From Desulfopila inferna (lineage in GTDB: Bacteria; Desulfobacterota; Desulfobulbia; Desulfobulbales; Desulfocapsaceae), in NCBI RefSeq assembly GCF_016919005.1, contig NZ_JAFFQE010000003.1:310001-374000 (forward strand): a stretch of 64,000 nt of DNA, in the 5' to 3' direction. Positions 9,378-17,756 of the stretch are shown piece by piece. The notes beneath the pieces are model-generated. The model was given only the letters and a program-made list of their open reading frames with translations, had not been told where the DNA came from and did no database searches. How positions within the stretch are numbered: position 1 is the first letter of the stretch; the number at the start of each line of letters is the position of its first letter. The position numbers and the translations under genes were made by a program.

Positions 9378-10574
9378 TCAGGATGGAGGTTGGATAATAA
9401 ACGGTCTGTTGCGGCACAGCAGCCACAATATACAACAAGCCATACCTACACCAATCTGAATATGACCGAGATTCATTACAAGGGTACCAGGCCAAAGCGT
9501 GACCAGTTGCATTCCCATGCTTCCCATGAACATTGCAAAAAAATTAATAAGCGCTGATGCGGATCCTGAATCTTCCTCCTGTTGTTCCAGCATCAAATGA
9601 GTACCTGGAACTCGCACCGTGATTACCGCCATTGTAACCGGTCCGACCGACAAGGCAAGCAACCAGGGAGACATATGACCAAAGACGGAAACAACTATTC
9701 CGCAAACAGCTATCAGAACAAAGCACCCGGTAATAATCAGTTTTGGTTCGACATGTCGCCTCATCCGCATATAGATAGCGGGGCCAACCATGGCACATGT
9801 GGCATTAAATGCAAAAAAAAGACTAAACTGTCCTTCTGTCAGACCAAACCCGTCAATATAGATATAGGAAGCAGAGGCCAGAAATGCCATGAGAGCAACC
9901 GGAGCTAGAGAGAAAATCAGCAAAAGGGATGAAAATCCTAGATTTTTTAAGACCACAAAAAGTCTGCACCAGGAGCCGAATACCGAGCCTGTAAATCTCC
10001 CGGAGAGGGTTTCCCGAAAAGTCATCGATCTCAACAGCGCTGTAGCCCCAATTGCAGCCAACAGAAGAAAGATTGTCCGCCAGGAAGTGAACTTCAACAA
10101 GAGTGCACCAAGAACCGGTGCAACCATAGGGGCAATAATCACCATGGACATGATGGTGGCCATAACCTTCTCCCGTTCGCGACCATTATAAAGATCCTTC
10201 ACTATGGCGGTAGCCACTACTGTTCCTGCACTCCCTCCTAATGCCTGGACGATACGGCCAGCGATAAGCTGTTCCACATTCTGGCTGAATGCACAAAACA
10301 CGCTAGCTAATACATATATCGTCAACCCCGATAGTAGAATGGGCTTTCTGCCAAATTTTTCACTAAGTGGTCCCCAGAACAATAACCCCACTGAGTAAAA
10401 CAAAAAAAATATGCTTAGCGTCATGTTTACCCTAGTCTGGGTGGTATCAAGCGCCTTTACCATCTGTGGTAGTGCAGGAAGGTAGAGTACCGTAGAGAGA
10501 GGAGGGAATGCACTGATCAAAGCAAGAAAGGTTAGCGCTCCTTTTCTCTTCGATATGTTCTGATTACTAGTCAA
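9378..10574 (-). CDS. Bcr/CflA-family MFS drug exporter
   Basis: This 398-residue, 12-helix MFS protein has LYLPALPQMVKALDTT near residue 30, GPLSEKFGRKPILLSGL near 68 and GRIVQALGGSAGTVVATAIV near 108. These are the diagnostic blocks of DHA1 Bcr/CflA exporters (bicyclomycin, chloramphenicol, sulfonamides). The start codon is TTG with AAGGAT seven bases upstream; the first internal ATG is far into helix 1, so TTG is preferred. It is monocistronic and convergent with gntR. Actual substrates cannot be predicted. Confidence 0.9.
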   Translation of the reverse strand: MTSNQNISKRKGALTFLALISAFPPLSTVLYLPALPQMVKALDTTQTRVNMTLSIFFLFYSVGLLFWGPLSEKFGRKPILLSGLTIYVLASVFCAFSQNVEQLIAGRIVQALGGSAGTVVATAIVKDLYNGREREKVMATIMSMVIIAPMVAPVLGALLLKFTSWRTIFLLLAAIGATALLRSMTFRETLSGRFTGSVFGSWCRLFVVLKNLGFSSLLLIFSLAPVALMAFLASASYIYIDGFGLTEGQFSLFFAFNATCAMVGPAIYMRMRRHVEPKLIITGCFVLIAVCGIVVSVFGHMSPWLLALSVGPVTMAVITVRVPGTHLMLEQQEEDSGSASALINFFAMFMGSMGMQLVTLWPGTLVMNLGHIQIGVGMACCILWLLCRNRPFIIQPPS

Positions 10575-11016
10575 TTATTTATCCTTTTTTATTGGGAACG
10601 GCAAAAAGACAGGCAATCACTCTATTCCATCTTTTAAACAAGTCAATTCCTCAACGCTTCTTATGGTTCCAGGAGCAGTCGGGTTAATCACCCAACCTGG
10701 TTTCCATAAAATCTAATCATTCAAAAGAAGTAGGTGAGGAAACCGTACAGGGTCGAAAGGTGGTATCAAAACAGAAGTGTTCTCAATTTCGAACAGAATC
10801 CGGACCTGATTGAAGTGTGGCTGCCTGGGATCCACATATCGTACTTTTGGATTGCCAAATCTAAGCTTCAATAAAGCTTTCATCTTTACATAACTACTGC
10901 TCAGGTGAGGCGTTACTCAGGAAGTCTGAATCCAGAGGTGTGTTTTTAAACCGGCAAACCTTTACGCTGAAACAGGGATTAAAAGATGAAGTGACTTTTA
11001 TCAAGTAGAGTAAAGC
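10575..11016. other. 442-bp intergenic stretch, nothing recognised
   Basis: It lies between the TTG start of the exporter and the stop of the chemoreceptor (both minus strand). No frame of meaningful length, hairpin with U tract or repeat was seen, and no match to a known RNA family. Confidence 0.4.
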
Positions 11017-13035
11017 TTATACCATGTACAACTCGTCGAGCTTTTTGAAAAGTTTTTTGCGCACCGTCTCAAATTCTTCGACCTTAATATGGGCTGCTGC
11101 CGGGTTGTTGGCGTTATAAAGATCGACTGCCTCACCTACTTTTTTATGTACTGCTTCATGGAGTTGACCTATCTCTTTAAAGAGCTGAAGAGACGATAGA
11201 GCATCTGGTGCCTTGTCGTACCATTTGCCGAATTCGCATTGGTGATGGTTAGGAATAGCCTCGGAATCTATGGTAGTGTAACCGCTGAGTGCACTGGTCA
11301 GTTTCATTTTCCAGTTGAAATGGGCATCCTTGATGCGACCAATATCAAACGGCGCTTCACTGAAGCTGAACCGCTGCAGAATCTGGTCCAGATGGCCGGC
11401 GTTATATTTCATTTCAACTGCAAGCTCACTTACATCTGAGCTGCCGGCAGCAACTTTTTCCGCTTCTACCTTAAGGACTGCAATATCACGGGTAACCTCA
11501 GTATTCGCCGCCGATGCTTGTGTGATATTTTCCGTGACTTCCTGCATTCCCATGGAGGCCTGATTGACGTTACTGGCTATTTCCTTGCTGGTTACGGCCT
11601 GCTCCTCGACCGCTGCCGCCATGGCAGAGACGATTTCGCTGGTGCGGGTGATAATCTCAGATATTGTGCTGATGACCATGATGGTCTGTTCACTGGAATT
11701 CTGTACGCCTTCTATTCGCTCCTGAATTTCTTTTGTTGCTGCGGTAGTCTGTTTGGCGAGATCCTTTATTTCGTTAGCGACAACCGCAAATCCTTTGCCA
11801 GCTTCTCCGGCGCGAGCGGCTTCGATGGTGGCGTTCAAGGCCAGGAGATTGGTCTGGTCGGCGATTTCGTTGATGGTCTCAGTCACTTTATTGATTTCTT
11901 CAGCAGCTTCGCCCAGTTTCCTGACGCTGATTGAGGCTTTGTTGGCTTCGGCCACAGCCTGTTCGGTAATGATCCGGGCATTTTCGGAGCCGGAGGCGAT
12001 CTCGGTAATGGTTGCCGTCATTTCTTCCGTTGCGACCGCCACCATACTGACATTGGTGCTGGTCTGTGCTGCAGCGGCGGCAATGGCTGACATATTGCTG
12101 TTCATTTGTTCGGAAGCGGCCGAAACGTTGAAACAGTTCCCAGACATATGTTCAGCCAGTTTAAAGAGCGCAGCTGACAAATTGGTCAGTGAATCTGATG
12201 AGCTATTTATGGTTGACGAGCTGGCGTGGACTCGGATGCACATATTGTTGAGACTTGTGGCAAGACTGTTGGCAGAGCTGGCAAGCTGGCCCAATTCATC
12301 TTTCTGGTCGAGGGTTGAGCGGGTTTTCATGTTACCTTTTGCAAGGTCATCAGTGACACTCACCAACTGGCGGGTAGTTCGACTGATGCTGCGGGAAATG
12401 AACAGACTAGAGAATATTCCAAGCACAAGGGATATGGCTGCCAGGATAATTACCGTATACTTGCCAGTATCGGCTGAGCTGTGCAAAACTTCATTTGCGT
12501 TTTTGGAATAGGCGTCAAGGGTGATGCCGACATCCCTGAGAATTTTTTGGGTCTCGGTCATTGCCGGTTTTGTAGTGTGCTCGAAAACTTTCTGTGCTTC
12601 GGAGATTATTGTTGCCTTAGCTTTGCCTTGAGCAAGAAAGTTGATTTTCTCTATTGACTGGTGCAGATCAGCATGGGGTTTTTCCATATCACGGAACAGG
12701 GGGATGAGCTGCGGCAGATGTTGCTCAGCCTTTTTTCGGCCTTCCCCATAGAGCATTTTTCCAAGATTGCAGAGTCTCGGGTCGGTCTGCACCTCCATAC
12801 TCTTGAGGGTCGGATCGATAAAAAACGAACTCGCTTTGGTCATGAAGGCATGGTGATCTATTTCCCTGGCCAGAATTTCCTGGTTGAGTGTTGTGGCAAA
12901 TCGCGAGTTGTCAATCTCACTTACCGTTGATCCAAATCGAGACCAGCTTACTGCCGCAAGAGCTACAAGAAGAGTGAGAACAATACCAAAAGCCAGAAGA
13001 AGTTTTGCATTAATTGAAATATCTTTTAATCGCAT
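11017..13035 (-). CDS. methyl-accepting chemotaxis protein with cytoplasmic CZB and a CZB-like periplasmic domain
   Basis: The 672-residue receptor has TM1 (about residues 10-30), a periplasmic helical region, TM2 (about 192-212), HAMP, and the MCP signalling hairpin (IEAARAGEAGKGFAVVANEI near 410). Its C-terminal CZB zinc-binding domain (last 100 residues) has HFNWK, HHQCEFGKWY and HEAVHKK. The periplasmic part repeats the same pattern: His61/62, CNLGKMLYG with Cys89, then PHADLHQSI with His121 and His125. CZB domains bind Zn with a Cys-His3 set and respond to oxidants such as hypochlorite. It is a stand-alone gene with no che genes nearby. A zinc or oxidant ligand is inferred. Confidence 0.92.
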   Translation of the reverse strand: MRLKDISINAKLLLAFGIVLTLLVALAAVSWSRFGSTVSEIDNSRFATTLNQEILAREIDHHAFMTKASSFFIDPTLKSMEVQTDPRLCNLGKMLYGEGRKKAEQHLPQLIPLFRDMEKPHADLHQSIEKINFLAQGKAKATIISEAQKVFEHTTKPAMTETQKILRDVGITLDAYSKNANEVLHSSADTGKYTVIILAAISLVLGIFSSLFISRSISRTTRQLVSVTDDLAKGNMKTRSTLDQKDELGQLASSANSLATSLNNMCIRVHASSSTINSSSDSLTNLSAALFKLAEHMSGNCFNVSAASEQMNSNMSAIAAAAAQTSTNVSMVAVATEEMTATITEIASGSENARIITEQAVAEANKASISVRKLGEAAEEINKVTETINEIADQTNLLALNATIEAARAGEAGKGFAVVANEIKDLAKQTTAATKEIQERIEGVQNSSEQTIMVISTISEIITRTSEIVSAMAAAVEEQAVTSKEIASNVNQASMGMQEVTENITQASAANTEVTRDIAVLKVEAEKVAAGSSDVSELAVEMKYNAGHLDQILQRFSFSEAPFDIGRIKDAHFNWKMKLTSALSGYTTIDSEAIPNHHQCEFGKWYDKAPDALSSLQLFKEIGQLHEAVHKKVGEAVDLYNANNPAAAHIKVEEFETVRKKLFKKLDELYMV

Positions 13036-13230
13036 GCGCTTACCAATTGCTGGGAAAAACAGTAATGTTTTAAATCGATCGAGAGAATTCGACCAAGCTA
13101 AGCCTTAACCAATGAAAACATAAAAGAAATTCTGTATACCACAGGGTCGGCGTTATCACAATCAGGAAAATATTGTCCAATTTTCAAGATGAAAATTGGA
13201 CAGGGTATGCATTCTGCTGGTCTAATGGCA

Positions 13231-13413
13231 CTAGGAGCCTGTCGGAGAAAGCACTTCTCGGAGTCTTCGCTTACCGGCCCATCTTGCCGTTGTTTATAGA
13301 AAATCAATGCTCGCAGGTAAGTGCAGACTCCGATATTAAGTATATGGCTGTGCTTGATTTCCTAAAAACGCCCTAATCTGAGGAAAAATTGCAATTCTCC
13401 GACACACTCTTAG
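13231..13413. mobile_element. 183-bp element with 19-bp imperfect terminal inverted repeats (MITE/IS relic)
   Basis: The left end 13231-13249 (CTAGGAGCCTGTCGGAGAA) and the inverted right end 13395-13413 (CTAAGAGTGTGTCGGAGAA when read inwards) match at 16 of 19 positions, including a perfect TGTCGGAGAA core. The interior has no transposase frame, so this is a non-autonomous or internally deleted element. No clean target duplication is visible at its flanks. Confidence 0.6.
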
Positions 13414-13536
13414 CGTCATTATGTATGCCCATTTTCTATAGGTTACAATGGTTTTTTCGACATTAACTTTTAATATCATTACATAATTTCGACATAGAAA
13501 GACCTTTTCGCACTGTCTCGCCCAACATCGACTATC

Positions 13537-13593
13537 CCCTTTGAAATGAGTTTTGTGGACATCCAGGCCGATGCTCTTTATTGTTTCAACCAT
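13537..13593 (-). pseudogene. N-terminal remnant of an IS110-family transposase
   Basis: A minus-strand frame from ATG 13593 begins M-V-E-T-I-K-S-I-G-L-D-V-H-K. The GLDVHK block is the usual opening of IS110/IS1111 DEDD transposases, where the Asp is the first catalytic residue. Homology stops after about 19 residues and the frame then runs through unrelated sequence into the neighbouring 183-bp element. Only a stub remains; the match is short, so the call is tentative. Confidence 0.45.
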
Positions 13594-13728
13594 GATCCGT
13601 AAATTCAATTTAACCCGTGTTTGCAGGATTGCAGACCGAGTTCGATGTGTTTTCCAGTATTTCTAACACTGTTTTGTGCTGCTCGAGGATGTTTGAGCGG
13701 AGTGATAGTTTTTCAGGAATCAGGACTA

Positions 13729-14091
13729 ATGACACAGATGGATATTCAGTCGAAGCGTGTGTATGACCCCGTCGAAAAGGAAGATGGAGTTCGCGTCCTG
13801 GTAGACCGGGTCTGGCCCAGAGGCCTGTCCAAAGAAAAACTGAAAGCCGATCTGTGGCTGAAGGATGTAGCCCCGAGCACAACTCTGCGAAAATGGTTCA
13901 ACCATGATCGTTCCAGATGGGAGAACTTCAAGAGCCGATATTTCACCGAACTGGATGCGAAACCGGAGCGAGTGAATCAACTTCATGAACTCGCGACGAA
14001 AGAAAGGGTCACCCTTCTCTTTTCGGCGCGTGATAACCAATGCAACCAAGCCGTTGCCCTTCGGGAATATTTACAGTCATCTGCGGAATAG
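13729..14091 (+). CDS. DUF488 family protein (YeaO-like)
   Basis: The 120-residue protein has the family signatures VRVLVDRVWPRGLSKEKL (about residues 18-35), LWLKDVAPSTTLRKWFNHD and the closing LLFSARDNQCNQAVALREYL. Most DUF488 members are small cytosolic proteins of unknown function, often near stress genes. I place the start at ATG 13729 with AGGA closely upstream; ATG 13738 is also possible. A longer frame back to 13621 has no homology support. It is 83 bp ahead of the hemerythrin gene and could be co-transcribed with it. Confidence 0.85.
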   Translation: MTQMDIQSKRVYDPVEKEDGVRVLVDRVWPRGLSKEKLKADLWLKDVAPSTTLRKWFNHDRSRWENFKSRYFTELDAKPERVNQLHELATKERVTLLFSARDNQCNQAVALREYLQSSAE

Positions 14092-14174
14092 GATAACGCT
14101 GGTGCATGTCGCACTACGGCAAGATAGGGGGAAATTTCCACAATCGAAGCAGGTAAACCAATGGAGGCCTCACC

Positions 14175-14741
14175 ATGAAAACGACAGATGATCTGAAAAA
14201 AGAACACGAAGGAATACAACTCATGCTCCGGGTTTTACAGAATGTGGCAGACAAATTTAAAAGTGGCAAGCGGGTCGATACCGAACACCTCGATGCTATT
14301 TTGGAGTTTTTAGCGGTTTTCGTCGACAGATGCCATCACGGCAAGGAGGAGGAATTTCTGTTTCCGGCATTGGAAGTTGCTGGCGTGCCACGGGAGGGAG
14401 GTCCGATTGGGGTCATGCTGAACGAGCACCAACAGGGCCGGGAACTTGTCGCCGGACTCAAAGACGCTCTAACCGACTACAAAAGCGGTAACAACGAAAA
14501 GGCGTCGAGCATCCATCTGGTTATCAACGAATATGTAGCACTGCTGACCCAACATATTGCCAAGGAGAACACGGTTCTTTTTCCCATGGCCGATGCCAAA
14601 TTGGATCCAGAGAAAGACAATGAGCTTTTTGAGGCCTTTGAGCAACTTGAACGGGAACGTATTGGTGTTGGAAAACACGAAGAATTTCATGCTCTTCTGG
14701 ATAAATTACAGACCACCTACCTGGCGGCGGATAAAGGCTGA
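14175..14741 (+). CDS. hemerythrin HHE domain protein
   Basis: This 188-residue four-helix protein has the di-iron ligand pattern of HHE hemerythrins: EH near residue 10, RCHHGKEEEFLFPALE near 51, NEHQQGRELV near 85 and TQHIAKENTVLFPMAD near 120. Such proteins bind O2, NO or peroxide at a non-heme di-iron site. GGAGG lies nine bases upstream of the ATG. Its stop overlaps the next start by one base (TGATG), so it is translationally coupled to the VOC protein, and it sits near a second hemerythrin gene under a predicted FNR-type promoter. Confidence 0.9.
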   Translation: MKTTDDLKKEHEGIQLMLRVLQNVADKFKSGKRVDTEHLDAILEFLAVFVDRCHHGKEEEFLFPALEVAGVPREGGPIGVMLNEHQQGRELVAGLKDALTDYKSGNNEKASSIHLVINEYVALLTQHIAKENTVLFPMADAKLDPEKDNELFEAFEQLERERIGVGKHEEFHALLDKLQTTYLAADKG

Positions 14742-15124
14742 TGATGAAAAATCGTCTGATAACCACCAATACAATTCTTTATTGCAAAGAATGGGAAGAA
14801 ACAGTTGAGTTCTACAGGGATAAACTGAAATTGCCCATCATATTTGCCACGGACTGGTTTGTGGAGTTTAGCTTGAATGCCATGTCGAGACTGAGCATTG
14901 CTGATGAAAAACGATCCTCAATCAAGAGCTGCGGGGGCAAAGGCATCACCTTAACCCTGGAAATAGACGATATTGAGGCCTCGTGGGAACAGGCCCAAAA
15001 AAATGGTTTGAAACCGACCCGGCTCAAGGAGCATCAATGGGACGCCCGGGTGTTCTATATCTTTGACCCGGAAGAGCACCGTATAGAAATATGGCAGTCT
15101 TCAAATCAGCAGGATGGGGGATAG
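14741..15124 (+). CDS. VOC (glyoxalase/bleomycin-resistance) superfamily protein
   Basis: The 127-residue protein has one vicinal-oxygen-chelate pattern: NTILYCKEWEETVEFYRDKLKLP near residue 8, ITLTLEIDDIEASWEQAQ in the middle, and FYIFDPEEHRIEIWQ near the end, where the Glu serves as a metal ligand in this fold. Substrate is unknown; VOC proteins range from glyoxalase I to antibiotic-binding proteins. It is coupled to the upstream hemerythrin gene by a one-base overlap. Confidence 0.85.
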   Translation: MMKNRLITTNTILYCKEWEETVEFYRDKLKLPIIFATDWFVEFSLNAMSRLSIADEKRSSIKSCGGKGITLTLEIDDIEASWEQAQKNGLKPTRLKEHQWDARVFYIFDPEEHRIEIWQSSNQQDGG

Positions 15125-15288
15125 GCACAAAATCAGTTATGAAACCGATACCATTTCTTTGTCCGCACCACCGCGAAAGTTGAGAGGATCACTTCATAAG
15201 GTGTTCTAACTTTCTGCAAGTTCCCGTCCAATAGTTCTACAACAATACCCCCCTTGGGCTGTTAAACCTGTCGGATTTTTTTCTTAAT

Positions 15289-15302
15289 TTGACGCAAGTC
15301 AA
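15289..15302 (+). promoter_or_regulatory. CRP/FNR-type palindrome upstream of the RIC-like gene
   Basis: TTGACGCAAGTCAA is a perfect TTGAC-N4-GTCAA dyad, the half-site type used by FNR, Dnr and HcpR regulators. A TACAAT -10-like hexamer lies at 15330-15335, about 46 bp from the dyad centre to the implied start of transcription. It is 125 bp upstream of the chosen ATG 15427. The same sequence contains a TTG that would extend the reading frame, which I reject as a start for this reason. Confidence 0.6.
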
Positions 15303-15426
15303 GGCGCTTATTCTCGAAATAGGCAAAAATACAATACTCGATCATAAACCAGGCGGTATGGATCAAGTCAGCACACTTCTTTCCGCCGGTTCGCAAATCG
15401 GAAAAATATCGCAAGAGGTTTCCACC

Positions 15427-16221
15427 ATGGATGCATATATGAATAAAGGTATTAAGGATATAATCGTTGAATTTCCAAGAGTCGGTGAGATTCTCAACGA
15501 TTACGGAATCAGCTGTGTCTCGTGCACAGTTGGTATTTGTGCATTAAAGGATATTCTGGACATTCACACAATGGCACCTGAAAAGGAAGCGGAGTTGATG
15601 GCTCTAATCGAGGCAGTCATTTATCCTGAGCGGGAAGCCAGAGCAAAAGAGACCATACCTTCATACCAGCAAACTCTCACCCACAAATTTTCGCCACCAT
15701 TGCAGATCCTGGTCAATGAGCACAAAATGATCAAGCGCTGGCTCGCCCTGGTTCCCCGGCTTCTTGACAACCTCGATCCGGCAACGCAAGAGGGTGAACG
15801 GATTTTCCGGGGAGGCGTCGATTTCATCAGGTCCTATGCCGACAAACTGCACCACGGTAAGGAAGAGGATATTCTTTTTGCATACTTTGACGATAAAGAG
15901 ACCATCTTTCAGGTAATCTATGAAGACCACCGCACCGCCCGTGACTATGTCAAACAGATGATAGCTGCAATAGATACAAAGGATGCTGAATCGTTGCGAG
16001 ACAATCTTACCGCCTATGCCGCCCTGTTGACGGAACATATCAAGAAGGAGGATGAGATCCTCTTTCCCTGGCTTGATCGTAGCCTGACCGCCAGCCAAGT
16101 CACTGAATTGAATGAAAAATTCGAGCTGGCGGAGCGGGAGCTTGACGTCGATACGGAAAAACATACAACCTTTGTTGAGGATATCGAGACCCGCTTCAAG
16201 GATCAGGCTGAAATAGTTTAA
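15427..16221 (+). CDS. RIC-like di-iron hemerythrin protein with an N-terminal Cys domain
   Basis: The 264-residue protein starts with a short domain, FPRVGEILNDYGI followed by CVSC and a further Cys (Cys30, Cys33, Cys38). It resembles the ScdA/YtfE N-terminal domain or DUF1858. A complete HHE hemerythrin domain follows with NEHKMIKRW, LHHGKEEDILF, YEDHRTARDYV and EHIKKEDEILFPW. YtfE/ScdA (RIC) proteins repair iron-sulfur centres after nitric oxide or peroxide damage. ATG 15427 follows AAGAGG at normal spacing; an in-frame TTG at 15289 lies in the predicted regulatory dyad. Family function is known; the role here is inferred. Confidence 0.85.
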   Translation: MDAYMNKGIKDIIVEFPRVGEILNDYGISCVSCTVGICALKDILDIHTMAPEKEAELMALIEAVIYPEREARAKETIPSYQQTLTHKFSPPLQILVNEHKMIKRWLALVPRLLDNLDPATQEGERIFRGGVDFIRSYADKLHHGKEEDILFAYFDDKETIFQVIYEDHRTARDYVKQMIAAIDTKDAESLRDNLTAYAALLTEHIKKEDEILFPWLDRSLTASQVTELNEKFELAERELDVDTEKHTTFVEDIETRFKDQAEIV

Positions 16222-16246
16222 GACAACGTATAGGAGACCAGATATC

Positions 16247-16684
16247 ATGTGTGAAAGCTATATATTGAAATGCTGCTGCGGCGCTCAGAGAGCGGAACTT
16301 TTTTTTGGAAAAATGCTGCTCGATCAGACCTCAGTCAAACAACTGTTCTGCCCGGAATGCAGCAAAGGTATTGAAAAGCTCCACTCCGGCATGGTCTGGG
16401 ATAACGGCTGGGTGCTCGAGTTGAATATGGATATCATCAACACATATTCCTCCACCTTCAGTGTAGATAGCTCCGAGTTGACTGCCGGTTGGATATTTGA
16501 TAGCGGATATGTCACCTGGGTCGGCATAACACCAAATGACGGCGAACGCAGGAACCGGGAACGTCAAGAAATCCTGCAGCTGGCTCAAACCGATGTCCTT
16601 GCATATTTCCAAGCCATGAAAGAATGGGGGCAAAAACGGGAAAAACAATTTAGCAAAGAAGGCTGGCGGAAAATGCATAGCTGA
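16247..16684 (+). CDS. uncharacterised Cys-rich cytosolic protein
   Basis: A 145-residue protein, 25 bp after the RIC-like gene with AGGAG eight bases before the ATG, so probably in its operon. The N-terminus carries several cysteines (Cys2, CCCG near residues 9-12) and a CPECSKG near 35, together resembling a metal or Fe-S site. The middle is acidic and aromatic, and the C-terminus a charged helix ending in KEGWRKMHS. I do not recognise the family. Co-location with an iron-centre repair gene suggests a redox or metal role, as inference only. Confidence 0.7.
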   Translation: MCESYILKCCCGAQRAELFFGKMLLDQTSVKQLFCPECSKGIEKLHSGMVWDNGWVLELNMDIINTYSSTFSVDSSELTAGWIFDSGYVTWVGITPNDGERRNRERQEILQLAQTDVLAYFQAMKEWGQKREKQFSKEGWRKMHS

Positions 16685-16773
16685 GAGCAAAGCCCTGAAG
16701 TTGCAGCACAGAACAGGAAGTTCAGTTGCGGCCGACCGTGGCGGTCCAGCCGGACCGCCAGGGGCTTACATGC

Positions 16774-17142
16774 TTATTTCCCGCCAATCCATAGAAATTC
16801 ATCGCTTCCCCTGCCGTATCGGCGCTTCATTGATTTGGTCCTGAACACTGTTGTTGATAAGAGATTAAAAAGAATAACCGCTCCCAAGATGATCGTCAAA
16901 CGGGTGTAAGATTCTCCCGCTGCCCTGTACCCGCTTACAAGATCCACCAGCGTTCGGAACCATTCGACAGAGCACAGCAGCAGAAAAAAGATCAGCACAG
17001 CAGGGACCCACTTCTGCTTCATTGCCAACAATAAAGGCATAAGCAAACATATACCGGCCAATACCGGCATGCCATTTCGATAAAAATGGGCAGCTATCAA
17101 CAATGAACTCATCGCAACCGGCAGAGCAGCTATCAATACCAT
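16774..17142 (-). CDS. small integral membrane protein, unknown
   Basis: The 122-residue protein has about four hydrophobic helices (residues 3-20, 24-40, 45-62, 83-102) and a basic C-terminal tail. No family is recognised. It is transcribed away from the SQR-like gene. A predicted class II CRP/FNR promoter sits upstream: dyad TTGACGTAAGTCAA centred 41.5 bp from the start site implied by the minus-strand TATAGT box (17214-17209). That gives a 60-nt leader. This makes it a candidate member of an anoxia or NO regulon. Confidence 0.7.
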   Translation of the reverse strand: MVLIAALPVAMSSLLIAAHFYRNGMPVLAGICLLMPLLLAMKQKWVPAVLIFFLLLCSVEWFRTLVDLVSGYRAAGESYTRLTIILGAVILFNLLSTTVFRTKSMKRRYGRGSDEFLWIGGK

Positions 17143-17208
17143 TTTAACACCCTTATGGAGATAATTTCCCGTCTATATACGAGGTGATTTTCAGTTCTTC
17201 CTTGGATA

Positions 17209-17250
17209 ACTATAGAAGCCGAAAAGGAATCCCGCCTTGACGTAAGTCAA
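17209..17250 (-). promoter_or_regulatory. predicted class II FNR/HcpR-type promoter for the 16774-17142 gene
   Basis: A perfect dyad TTGACGTAAGTCAA occupies 17237-17250. On the minus strand a TATAGT -10 box lies at 17214-17209, implying transcription from about 17202. The dyad centre (17243.5) is then exactly at -41.5, the standard class II activation position for FNR-family regulators. Confidence 0.6.
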
Positions 17251-17406
17251 ATTCAGCCAATCAAGTTGATAGCGAATTGCCAATATAGCAAGCTCTTACA
17301 CTTACCTTTCCATTAATGGCAGTTTATGATCTAAGCTGGCCAACGGCCAGAATTTCATATTTCACTAACCGGCTACTCAATAAAAAACATCTACTTTCAG
17401 CAAGAA

Positions 17407-17447
17407 TTGATTTATATCAATTGTATTTATACAGGACATGATAAAAT
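17407..17447 (+). promoter_or_regulatory. predicted class II FNR promoter upstream of the SQR-like gene
   Basis: TTGATTTATATCAA (17407-17420) matches the FNR consensus TTGAT-N4-ATCAA perfectly. A TAAAAT box at 17442-17447 implies transcription from about 17454-17455, again placing the dyad at about -41.5. The transcript would begin after the ATG at 17448, leaving a roughly 300-nt leader before the SQR-like gene at 17753. Confidence 0.65.
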
Positions 17448-17756
17448 ATGATTGATTCAAGGCGAAATCGCACATCCTCCAAAAGAAAGGCGAGAAGTAC
17501 AACAGCACCGATAATCAGAAGTGATTTCGCCTGCAGCAATGATGCGGAATACGGGGGCAATCTCAGAAGATTCTCAGAGCTTCGGCACTTCGAGGCAAGG
17601 TGCATCATTAACCAAGGAAATGGAAATCACCTTATAATAGTACCAGAAAATGGCAAGGTACCGGAAGGCAGCCGGCGCCGGCTTAGTGAGGCCGTTGTTC
17701 GACAGTTGATGCAGAAAACCCAAGGGATATTTCCCACTACAGGAGGTGTGGTATGA
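17448..17756 (+). CDS. possible small basic protein ahead of the SQR-like gene (doubtful)
   Basis: A 102-codon frame ends in an ATGA overlap with the SQR-like start, which argues for a real coupled gene. Its N-terminus is Arg/Ser/Lys-rich and disordered; the C-terminal half (NHLIIVPENGKVPEGSRRRL) looks more ordered. However, the predicted FNR promoter would start transcription at about 17454, after this ATG. Translation would then have to begin at an internal codon, or the frame is simply leader. No family recognised. Confidence 0.4.
   Translation: MIDSRRNRTSSKRKARSTTAPIIRSDFACSNDAEYGGNLRRFSELRHFEARCIINQGNGNHLIIVPENGKVPEGSRRRLSEAVVRQLMQKTQGIFPTTGGVV

Noticed and set aside
15289-15426. TTG start that would lengthen the RIC-like protein by 46 residues
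   Set aside because: The extension begins inside a perfect FNR-type dyad and contains a -10-like box; the ATG at 15427 has a normal ribosome site.
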